This document shows positions 1 to 9,311 of a stretch of 64,000 bases of DNA, piece after piece. The DNA comes from Phoronis australis (Eukaryota > Phoronida > Phoronidae). The position numbers and the translations under genes were made by a program. The number at the start of each line of letters is the position of its first letter. Within the stretch, counting starts at the first letter, position 1. The DNA is taken from assembly GCA_002633005.1 (NCBI GenBank), contig NMRA01000274.1:281741-345740 (forward strand), in the 5' to 3' direction. The notes under the pieces are model-generated. The model worked only from the letters and a program-made list of their open reading frames with translations, had not been told where the DNA came from and searched no databases.

Positions 1-1184
1 ATTTCCAAGCCGCCATTTCACCCAATTAACAACTCGTTGTCGGTCACTTTTCACAAGGGGGCGGAGCTTGCAATAGGTCAACCCAATGAGCTATAGGGTC
101 AAGCTATCACCAGAATTTTGACTGACAGCTTAACTGACCAATCAGAATGCAACATTCTTGACACACCTTCGACTGCATTTCCATGTTGCTATTTTATTCG
201 ACAAACAACATGTTGTCGGTGACTTTTCACAACGGGGCAGAGCTTGTGATAGGTGAATTATGTGTTTTGTACCGTACTTATTATATTGAATAAAAAGTTG
301 ACAAAAAACACAGTATACCCTTATAATATAACAAATTGTTTTGCATGAGTGTAACCATTATCAGTACAGAAAAATCTCACCAATTTGGGACACACTATGG
401 CCAACATGTGAAATGTCATTGATAACTCTCTTCGTGAAAGATTTGTATCACTTAGTAATGCTTTTCCATTGTCAAAATATCCACCAAACGAAATTTTGGA
501 AAATTGTGGGCATTCAAAACTATGTCAGAAACCCTTAAAAAATTGGCGAAATGTCAATTCTCTGTGACTTATCTCTTGTGTGACAGCAAGTGCTCAAAGG
601 GTATCACCAGATAACAATTTCAACAATTTCCTGAGTGAATTTAGAGGATTAGAACTTCACTAAACTAACAGAATAGAGATAACACCAGAAGTGTTAGCTA
701 ATAATCGACATGTGGAGACAAGAGGTCAATGTGTATTGATTTGCAAGAGCTATTTGATATGTATCATGTCATAAAGCTGAAATTGGCCATCAAATGAAAT
801 CCTACATTAGTAGGGTTAAACATCAACTTTTGGCCTGGCGCAACTGATATGGAGCAAACTGATCGGTGTCAAGCGTCCGTTTACACACACAACTCACTAA
901 CTTTGGCAAGACGGAAATTGTAGGCTGGAGAGTGGATCACACATGCGCAGGTTTACAAATGACGGGAGTTGAAGAGACAGAGAATCCGTATTCAGGTCAT
1001 TACACAAGCGCAGTAGGATCCTTTCCACGTGGCAAAAGTTGTCACCGCGGTGTCAGTTTGCTCCAGTTCAGTCCCCTTTACACACATACTTGCGCTGGAA
1101 CAACTCGTTCCGATCCGTGTCAGCTGATCCATGACAACTTTTGTAGTGTAAACGGCACTACTGACACCCTAACCGATAAAGATT

Positions 1185-1575
1185 GGGCAACTCGACCGGT
1201 TTGTGTACCTCAGGATTTGCCGGTTTAGATCAAAGACACCATGACGCTGCTGAAGTTATCAATCTCTAGATAATGAGACCATCATAAACACGTTGGGGGG
1301 GGGGGGGGGCAAAAGTATTTTTGAACATTCATTTTGAAAGTTTGTCAATTGTTGGTGAATACCGTAGCTTGTGAAAAGCACACATGCCTGAATTTTGAAT
1401 TTGGACAAGAAATGTGAATATTACAACCTAAACCGTTTGTTTAATATTGCAATAATATGGTCGTCATTAATGCTGCTGGGTGTGCAACAACATAATTGGG
1501 TCAACTACCATCAGGCAGCAGTTGGGTTTTGAGCGCCAAGTGCCATCGTATAATTCTTGGCACGACTAAGGCGGC
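1185..1575. repeat. Dispersed repeat, copy 1 (second copy near 10200-10650)
   Basis: Ordered shared blocks with 10200-10650 include GGGCAACT(C/T)GAC, TTTGGACAAGAAATGT versus ATTGGACAAGAAATGT, and AAGTG(C/T)CATCGTA. The copies are in the same orientation and strongly diverged. No open frame or terminal structure identifies the class. Confidence 0.5.
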
Positions 1576-1974
1576 TCATATTTACATCAAAGCTATCATG
1601 CACCTTAATGGCTGCTATACATCTATTTTCATTGAAAAAATATTGTTTTGGTTGTTGTTTCATAACTGTGGGGTTGAAAGATGCATCTGCAAAGAAAAAC
1701 TTGAGTTAGACCATGACTACTTGGCGGTCGGAACACCATAACTATTTGGCGGTTGGAACATATTTTAGATGAGCGTGACAACCAAACTGTCACGTTCCTC
1801 ACTTGACTGCACTAACACTTCATTGACTAAAGCTTCATTGCACTAAACACAAAATATTACTGCACTGTTGCTATTCATTCCATCTAAAATTAAATCACTG
1901 ACTCCTCTAAATGCTGATCTGAGCCTGGTCATCATCTGGTAAACATTTAGCACTAACTATTCTCCTGGAGAGTA

Positions 1975-2400
1975 AAAATTAAGAAATTTCCACCTGTCAT
2001 GATCTAATCTAGAATCACGCTCCATTAAACTTGTCAAGCAAGCCGTTTGTGTTGGTGGTTCAGCTGGTCAGAGCTTACAGCCACAAAAAGGAATCAACAG
2101 GTGAAAGTTAAGTCTAATTTCTCTGAAAGTCAGTCTTTTTTCTCCATTAGAAGCTTTTTGGTGAAAGTATTTCATACAAAACACATCTACTTCACGACAT
2201 TTGTTGAAAGTCTGCAAATAGTGTTTTTAAATATTGGTTAGCCTCAGGTGCACTGTTTACAGCTGGATTACGTGAACTTATCATATGAAAGTAGACAATA
2301 AGAGAGCTGTACTGTGTAAACATTGGTTTGCCACTGTCAAACTGATAAGGACACTGGCTGTATTCACTGACTAGCCCATCAAACATTCGGGATATAAAAC
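1975..2400. repeat. Direct repeat left of the TLR gene
   Basis: Blocks such as AAGAAATTTCCA, GATCTAATCTAGAATCAC, GCTGGATTACGTG and AACTGATAA recur in the same order at 7345-7760 (AGAAATTTCCA, GATCTGATCTAGTATCAC, GCTGGATTACGTG, AACTGATAA). The two copies flank the receptor gene in direct orientation, about 5.4 kb apart. Minus-strand open frames in both copies (2192-2404, 7586-7834) share short similar stretches only because of this repeat. Confidence 0.6.
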
Positions 2401-3442
2401 TCATTGCACATGCGGATGAGTAAGGCTTGTCAGATTTGTTGCTTAAAGATGTTTTTCTTAGAAGTTATACAGTGACTCGCTGATGAGACAATGTTGAACA
2501 CGTGCCAAATGGTGGAGAGAACTCTGCACTCATGTGAAGCTGTGAAACAACTTATAACCCTAGCGCATATGTAATTGGAATAACTTTTGGTCCGCTCACT
2601 CAAATCTGATCTTTTAGAGCGTCACTCAGCTTTAGTACCCATAAGTTTAGAACTTGCATCTTTTGAATTATGGTATAAGGTCTAAAATTCTTGTGGCCGA
2701 GAAATAATGTTAGCGCACAAATCAAAATCCACAATCTAAAAGCCTCTTAAGTCTTTGAGATGTTATTTGAGTTATTGTGACTTCATCAATTAAACCTTTA
2801 TCGATTTTAAATTCAAAGACCCAACCGTGTTAATTTTTCTTATTGAAATCCATTGTGAAGGTTATTTTCTTAAAATTTGAAGTTTAAAACTTTTTTAAAC
2901 AAATCAAGTTATTTACCAAGACTGCTGACCTGACTGTTGTTGGTGGTTCTAGTTGCCAGTTCCCTGTGCTACATGCCGAGTATAAATGACCCCTACCCAC
3001 AAAATGAGCTAGTCCATATACCAGTACTCCTGTGTCAAGAAACATTGAATGCACGAGTTCTTCACTACCAAATGAATTTGAAAAGAATTTTGGCTATCAA
3101 ATCTGACTAAAGCCCCTTCTGTGCCAAGCAATGGTTATCTAAGGACTGAAAAGAGTACACAAAAGGCTTACTTAGGCTAATGGCAGTGTAACTATATGTC
3201 TAAATTTGGATCAACTGAGATTGCAGGGGAGCTTCCACTGAATGCGAACCAGGAAGTACTGCTGAGATGTCTGCTGAAATCTAAACTGAGCTGTGACTCA
3301 CCAGGGTCAGGCAAGAGAGACTGGCTGGTTTTATCTGCACTGAGAACCAATCAAGTTACAGCAAAGAAATGCATCCACAGTACCTTCATTCAGTTGCCTG
3401 CAAAAACTTATAGTCTACTGGTACTGATTTGAGGGATTTGCA

Positions 3443-5974
3443 ATGAAGACGTCGCTAAAGGCACTGGTGTCTCTGGCAGCCATTCTACAGCAAGTGATCA
3501 GTGGATTGATGGCTGTAAACTGTCCAGCAAAATGCACATGTAATCCACGAACGAAGCATGTGAAATGCGACGGCAGATATTACAAGGAGCCTTTGCAAGA
3601 GATACCTACAGATATTCCCACTGATACACAGTACCTTACATTGGACAACAGCATACTTACGACATTGAGAGAGAACTCGTTCGCTAATCTCACACAGTTG
3701 AAATTTCTATACCTGAGAAACACCAGTATCAATTTTATTCAAGAGAACGCCTTTTTCGGATTAAACAATCTTCAACTAATTGACCTCTCGTGGAATGACC
3801 TGGGTTACCTAAATAACAGTTTCACAGGAACTTTTGTTGGTGCCGAAAATTTAAAGGAGCTCGTACTGGAAAGAACAAACCTGACTTGTATACCGGATCA
3901 AGTATTGGCTAAACTGAAAAAGCTCTCAGTGCTTGACTTGCAGAGAAATCTAATCACCAACTCAACTTTGGGAGAGGGTTTCCGAAAATTGACGGAACTG
4001 AAACAACTTAGCATACGTCGAAACAATCTGGGTTCTTTGACAAACAGCAGTTTCTCGACGATCAGGCATTTGAAGCTGACACAACTCAACTTGCTGAGAA
4101 GTAAAATTTCACACGTTGAAGTTGGAGCATTTGCGGGATTCACGCATCTTCAAGAGCTGAACATATCTGAGAACAGCTTATACATGTCAAAGAAATCTGT
4201 TGACTTAATGTTGCAACAGCTTTGCCAAGCACCAATAAGGCGACTTGGCTTGAGCCGTACAAATCTCAAGAATATCACCGGGACTTTTTTGTGCTTCAGA
4301 CAGTTGACTTTTTTGGACATTTCTGGAAATGAGTTCGGTAAACTAGAGGATAATACATTTATCAACCAAAATCGCTTGGTTATTCTGCAAATGAAGATGA
4401 ACTTCAAGTTGACTTTTTTCCAACCCAAAGCACTTAAAGGATTGACTACATTAAAAGTCTTAAACCTCTGCAAATGCAATATTTTGCACTTGCCTATTTT
4501 TGTCGACGAGCGAGGGAAATCATTTCTTCCCAAAATACAATTCATTGACCTCACTTTTAACAATATCCAAAAGACTGACAATGTGTATGGGCGGTCTCCT
4601 TTTGCCGGACTCGAGCAACTTACGTCTCTGTTCCTATCACATAATTTACTACAAGAACTAACTGACGATCTACTACAACCACTGCTGCAAGTCAAGTTTC
4701 TTCACATCGACAATAATGAGATAAAAACCATTGGAAAACGTGCGTTCATAGGCCTAACAAACGTTCAATCTTTGACATTGAACAAAAACCCTTGGAAAGC
4801 CAGACAAGTCTGCTATTTTGCCAATCTAACAAGTCTTGAACACTTAATCCTAAGCGGAGTGTATTTACGAACGCTCAATGATTTTATCTATGATGACAGC
4901 TTCAAACCAGAATGCCTGTTCCAAGGTCTTGCCAAATTGAAAGTTCTAGACTTGGGTTCTACAAACTTGAAAGGTTTGCCTGAACGACTGTTCAAAGATC
5001 TGACACAGCTGGAAAGTCTGATTTTACGACAAAATCAAATATCTGGATGGAACGATGTAGTCTTAGAAGATCTTAAGAACCTGCGCTCACTGGATGTAGC
5101 GATGAACCAAATCCGCACTATTAACCAAAGCTCTCTCCGACCAGTGTTATCGACACTGAATCATTTTCAGGCATTTTCTAATCCCTATATTTGTGACTGC
5201 AACCTGACTTGGTATGTTGACTGGGTTCGCCAGATGCACACCAGTACAAGTTTCACACTCAAGATCTCATATAAGGTTCCGTACAACTGTTCAAATTTGA
5301 GACACAAAAGTCTACTGCTGTACAGACCAACATTTTTTGAATGTCATCGTCTGCTGATTATACTTTCTGGATCTGGCTTTGGTCTGTTCATAGTCATCTT
5401 GGCTGTTATTGGCCTACTTTATAAACACCGGTGGTATATTCGCTATTGGATATTTCTATTGAGATCAAGGCATTCCAGTCATTTGGAAGAAACCGACCGA
5501 CTGTTGTACACCTATGACTGTTTCATTACATACAGTGGAGAAGACAGTAATTTGGTTATACAACAGCTATTGCCCAAACTCGAGAACGAATTTGGCTACA
5601 AGATGTGCATCCATGAACGAGATTTCAAACTGGGCCGTGAAATCTCGGAGAACATAGCAGAGAGCATAGAAAAAAGCAGAAAAGTTTTAGTCGTGCTCAC
5701 GCAGAACTTTGTCCAGAGCGAGTGGTGTAAATTTGAAATTAATCTCGCCCATGCTAATGCACTGCATAATGCTCAACAAGCGAGACAATCACTGATTATA
5801 ATACTTGTTGAGGATGTCAGCTTTGAACACATGACTCCGATTCTTAGGTTCCTGATGAGGAAAAAGACATTCTTGGAATGGAGCGATGACACGCAAGGAC
5901 AAAGAGTATTCTGGGAAAGGCTTAAAGATGCCATTCAACAGCGTAGCCAGGCTCCAAGTTTAGACGATGACTAA
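3443..5974 (+). CDS. Toll-like receptor, single exon, vertebrate-type (single LRRCT)
   Basis: A complete 843-residue single-exon receptor. Residues 1 to about 22 are a hydrophobic signal peptide. An LRRNT cysteine cluster follows (C27, C31, C33, C42), then about 20 leucine-rich repeats to about residue 575. One LRRCT begins NPYICDCNLTW at residue 580 and lies directly before the membrane segment at about 637-660. The cytoplasmic TIR domain starts YDCFITYSGED at residue 691 and ends with box 3 FWERL at 823-827. One LRRCT next to the membrane is the vertebrate-like (single cysteine cluster) plan. By family it should sense microbial or endogenous ligands with the LRR horseshoe and recruit TIR adaptors. 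Oddity: the BB loop reads RDFKLGR (726-732), with Leu730 where most TLRs have Pro. Intronless TLR genes are common in invertebrate deuterostomes. A variant poly(A) signal ATTAAA lies at 6031. The ligand cannot be inferred. The start is the only Met giving a signal peptide. Confidence 0.95.
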   Translation: MKTSLKALVSLAAILQQVISGLMAVNCPAKCTCNPRTKHVKCDGRYYKEPLQEIPTDIPTDTQYLTLDNSILTTLRENSFANLTQLKFLYLRNTSINFIQENAFFGLNNLQLIDLSWNDLGYLNNSFTGTFVGAENLKELVLERTNLTCIPDQVLAKLKKLSVLDLQRNLITNSTLGEGFRKLTELKQLSIRRNNLGSLTNSSFSTIRHLKLTQLNLLRSKISHVEVGAFAGFTHLQELNISENSLYMSKKSVDLMLQQLCQAPIRRLGLSRTNLKNITGTFLCFRQLTFLDISGNEFGKLEDNTFINQNRLVILQMKMNFKLTFFQPKALKGLTTLKVLNLCKCNILHLPIFVDERGKSFLPKIQFIDLTFNNIQKTDNVYGRSPFAGLEQLTSLFLSHNLLQELTDDLLQPLLQVKFLHIDNNEIKTIGKRAFIGLTNVQSLTLNKNPWKARQVCYFANLTSLEHLILSGVYLRTLNDFIYDDSFKPECLFQGLAKLKVLDLGSTNLKGLPERLFKDLTQLESLILRQNQISGWNDVVLEDLKNLRSLDVAMNQIRTINQSSLRPVLSTLNHFQAFSNPYICDCNLTWYVDWVRQMHTSTSFTLKISYKVPYNCSNLRHKSLLLYRPTFFECHRLLIILSGSGFGLFIVILAVIGLLYKHRWYIRYWIFLLRSRHSSHLEETDRLLYTYDCFITYSGEDSNLVIQQLLPKLENEFGYKMCIHERDFKLGREISENIAESIEKSRKVLVVLTQNFVQSEWCKFEINLAHANALHNAQQARQSLIIILVEDVSFEHMTPILRFLMRKKTFLEWSDDTQGQRVFWERLKDAIQQRSQAPSLDDD

Positions 5975-6785
5975 AACTGAAAGCTATGGTAATTTTTTAC
6001 TAATACAGCACGAAGTATGGATTAGACAAAATTAAAGAAATTGTATTTTGTCAAGTTTCTCGATCACAAAAGAAAAGATAAATAACATCTTAGTCTTGAT
6101 AAAAATGCATTATTTGCTGCAAGATATTCAGCCTTTGAAAAATGGAAGAAAAGAATACTTTAGCAATTATTTTTGCACGAAATAAGCGTAAAATTAGTGA
6201 AATCATTGTAGCAAGGGATCCATTCATGGTAAAAGGTCAAGGTAATCAGACACAAAATACCATCATGGCGTCTAATTCTGCTAACAGCAACAAGAGCAAC
6301 ACGGAGCACTGAAATGCACTCACGACAGCACCACAACGGTGTGCTACTATTGGGCATTGACGTATATGTGGATAGCATGCATTCCCACAAAATCTTGAAC
6401 AAGAATAGACTGATGGAAAGTTACTGCAATCACATTCATTATCTCAGTCACAATTTGATGCTAAGGCTCACGTTCATTCCCAGCAATAACACAACAAAAA
6501 GGTTTTTCTCCATCAAATGCATTTACACATTGGAGAAACCTTCATCAAATGTGCGTTTCTGCGATAGATTGAAGCTTGGCCCCTGAACTGATCACATGCT
6601 CCACCATGTAGTCATACCTGTGTCCGACCCATGAACCAGTGCCATTAGGGTCTATTAGAAATACAAAAACTGAAACATTGTGTGTTCGATAGCTATTACT
6701 ACATGATCCGCAATGCAACTTTTCATAATACTCAGTCGAACTCAGTTTTTGAGACCATTACAGCTCCCAGCTGGTGCAGAACAAC

Positions 6786-6884
6786 ACAGGCATCCTCGGC
6801 TTCTGATCGTTCCCAATACACTACATTAATTTTATACCAATATATATGGTGTATTTGGGACGATCAGAAGCTGAGGACGACTGT
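6786..6884. mobile_element. Short foldback MITE, same family as 29874-30362
   Basis: Left end ACAGGCATCCTCGGCTTCTG and right end (reverse complement) ACAGTCGTCCTCAGCTTCTG form terminal inverted repeats, continuing into CGTTCCCAATACAC versus CGTCCCAAATACAC. The whole element is about 99 bp, almost only the two termini. The larger intronic element at 29874-30362 starts with the same terminus. Confidence 0.7.
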
Positions 6885-7029
6885 GGAACATCAGGAACTC
6901 CATTTAGTGCCAAAACAAAACTTAAGGTCACCGTGGTGCTTGTACTAATCAAAGCAAATGATATCCCGAGATGTGCAGGTCTTTGCCACAAGAAAACTTA
7001 CTACATGGTGACGGGTGCAGATTTCAAAT

Positions 7030-7100
7030 ACCGTATTCGCCCTAATAACCGCCCAGGGCTCTTAGAAAAGTTCGTTTCACGGGGGCGCTTATTGTAACCC
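7030..7100. repeat. GGCGCTTATT-type repeat fragment
   Basis: It contains CGCCCTAATAACCGCCC and GGGGGCGCTTATTG. The same GGCGCTTATT word is clustered at 36735-37180 and 38500-38515. Confidence 0.45.
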
Positions 7101-7344
7101 AAGGAGGTTGAAACCCGGTCTCCGAAAGGGGTGAAATTGGAAGCTAAAATTCATCATGTTTACGCTCTGTGACGTATATGTAATCTATGAAAGACTTTCT
7201 ACAAAATTGTGGTGCATTAGTATCAAACTTTGCTGCTAAATTACAATTATTTTTTAATTACTGAAAATTGTGCTGAAATCCCAGGGCCAAAACTCGTCGA
7301 CTGACTGCTACGCAGTCGTCGATATGGCGACTTGAATGCTAGAC

Positions 7345-7760
7345 TGTTAAAACTGAGAAATTTCCAATGTCACGATCTGATCTAGTATCACATTTGAGTA
7401 AACTAGACAAACAAGCCTATGTACTGGTACACAATGGCATGGTAGTAAGAGGGTCAGTTTGCTGTCACACAAAGAAATCAGTCAACCATTTTTCTCTTTC
7501 AAAGTTTTTTTAGGGATACTGTTACATAGAAAACACATCTTTACAACATTTGTTGAACGTCATTTGGAAATAGTATTTTTAAATATCAGTTACCGTCGGG
7601 TTCACTGTCTGACATAATTGCTGGATTACGTGTCACTGAGCTTATCAGATGAACGCATACATTGAGAGCTGAACAATGTAAACATTGATTTGCCAACTTT
7701 CTCCCCTTGCTATTGCTGTCGAACTGATAACGACAAGTCTGTATCCAGACTAGCTGATCA
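7345..7760. repeat. Direct repeat right of the TLR gene
   Basis: Second copy of the 1975-2400 repeat, same orientation, diverged, with the same order of blocks. It could be the trace of a local duplication that once included the receptor, or simply two insertions of one repeat. Confidence 0.6.
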
Positions 7761-7849
7761 GTGAAATCGGGATACTCACTCCACAGAGTGGGAAAATAAC
7801 GTACGAACAATAAGTGCGGGGTACAAGTTGTCACCCTTATTTACTATGT

Positions 7850-8030
7850 CATCTTTTTTGTAAATATTTTTCTGCCCAGTCTTTGTACATATCTTAGTTT
7901 CTTCTTTATTTCTTTATAAGTTTTTATAGGAAACTAGCACCCCTGCTAATGTTTGCTGTACAGTTGCAGTCCTGCATCCGACATAAAATAAATTTTGTTC
8001 TATTCTATTCTATTCACTATTCTAAATACA
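7850..8030 (+). mobile_element. LINE-like 3' tail with (TTCTA)n end
   Basis: The stretch ends ACATAAAATAAATTTTG followed by TTCTATTCTATTCTATTC, a short microsatellite tail of the kind that closes 3' ends of several LINE families. No reverse transcriptase frame precedes it, so it is a 5'-truncated remnant. Family not determined. Confidence 0.5.
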
Positions 8031-9189
8031 ACGATACAGATATGGACACTTGAAACTGCTTAGCATATCGGATGGAGTTACAGTGACCCGATAGCGTGGT
8101 GTCTTCGAAGTCAGTAGCGCCGTCCCAGTAGGGGCCACTTAGTCAAAATAACATCAATGGCTTATTCACTAAGATAGTGAACCAATTAAAGTCCGTGGTT
8201 CTTGCAAGCTGTGCAGGACTGGTTGGCAATTAAATGTAGATTCTTCTGACCAACAGCGACATCTTGGCACAGAGTGCCCTCACCAGGGAAGTAATATGTC
8301 TGTAGCTGCGCCATGACAAATAGGGGATTATACCGGACTGCAAGGCGGCATTACACACCTAACTGATCAATTTGCATTTTTTAAATTAATGCGTTTGACC
8401 GGCACAACTCACCGTGAAACAATCACTGTGACCCCCAGGAGGAAAGACATAACTATTGAGGTGGGGACAACATATCAACTAAAAAGGACAGACAAAGCTA
8501 GTGCAATGAATAGGTCATCTTTTAAATCTACCATTCATCATCCAAGGCTTTTTATGGTTTGAAGTAGCGGAAATACTTTTATCAAACGGCATCCCCGTCA
8601 TAGCACAACCCAAGGAACTACTGGCTGCATACTTGCGAGTGTGTGCCTCATGTATTCAAAGCCATGCTACCCGACGTTCGCACCAAAGAATGTGTTGCAA
8701 GGCTATCGATGCCAATGCGAAAGTTGAATCAGCGCTCTCTAACCGACACATGCATTCGAATAGCAAAGTATCCAACACCCAGGCACTTAATCAAGTCAAG
8801 CCGAAACACTGTTTTATTTACAACTGTCACTGATCTCTTTTTATGTGGGACAAGGGAAAGGTGTGCACGTGCAAGTTCCCAAACTTGAACCGCTGGAGTA
8901 TACAATACACTGGCAGTAACATGTCAGTGACAGAAAACTCATCCATCTGTTGCATGTGCAGTCAAAAACAAGGGCTTGAGAATTTCTTGGTGACTTAAAA
9001 TTACTCTGCTTGCATCAATGCCAAACATTTGACTTAGCAATGAAACTAAAACAGCATAAGAAAGGACAATATGTGTTTTCACAAGTACACAAATATGGAA
9101 CAGATTTAGGAAACACAGTGTCATGCAAATGAGCAATGAAGTCCACTAGGGAGAATACAAAGTAAATGGTACTTCACTCACTTATTAAC

Positions 9190-9311
9190 TTGATCTGTAT
9201 TGCCACTTGAGCCAGATGCTTGGGAGACACTTGACTGGGAGTGTTGGGACTCCACAACAGAGGGCAGCATTGGTTCAGTGTGCTTCAGGGATGCAAAAAG
9301 TGATGTCATTG
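9190..9311 (-). CDS. AP4E1: Possible AP4E1 linker exon
   Basis: 122 nt between a good acceptor (CCTGTTATTTCCAG) and a GTTAAT donor. One frame is fully open and gives MTSLFASLKHTEPMLPSVVE then a Ser/Gln-rich low-complexity stretch, which suits the disordered linker between trunk and ear. Its phase does not join exon 15 directly, so at least one more small exon would be needed between them. Tentative. Confidence 0.4.

Larger units (their letters stand above)
1..3442. other. Repeat-derived spacer upstream of the TLR gene
   Basis: No gene is recognised. An imperfect direct duplication of about 65-75 bases occurs near 12-78 and 180-254 (shared core TTTTCACAA then GGAGCTTG or AGAGCTTG). A poly-G run lies near 1297-1310. 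The stretch about 1185-1575 resembles 10200-10650, so it is a dispersed repeat. The stretch 1975-2400 resembles 7345-7760. Open frames here, including a 120-codon one at 866-1228 and a 78-codon one just before the receptor gene (3196-3432), show no recognisable domain. Confidence 0.6.
5975..9189. other. Spacer between TLR and AP4E1 3' region, with repeats
   Basis: No gene is recognised. It holds a short foldback element (6786-6884), a GGGCGCTTATT-type repeat fragment (7030-7100), the right-hand direct repeat (7345-7760) and a LINE-like tail (about 7850-8030). Overlapping short open frames at 8633-8888 match nothing I know. The missing 3' exons of the minus-strand AP4E1 gene should lie here or slightly above, but I could not identify them. 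Confidence 0.5.

Noticed and set aside
866-1228. 120-codon + strand frame with many cysteines
   Set aside because: It lies in repeat-derived DNA, has no signal peptide or domain, and adjoins a dispersed repeat; no evidence of coding.
3196-3432. 78-codon frame ending 10 bases before the TLR start
   Set aside because: No recognisable domain. It is most likely 5' UTR or upstream non-coding sequence of the receptor gene.
4150-4695. 181-codon minus-strand frame across the TLR
   Set aside because: It is antisense to LRR coding sequence; its Ser/Cys/Leu-rich composition is what reversed LRR codons give.
8633-8888. Overlapping 66- and 81-codon + frames
   Set aside because: Neither frame nor the opposite strand (checked for the missing AP4E1 ear) matches a family I know.
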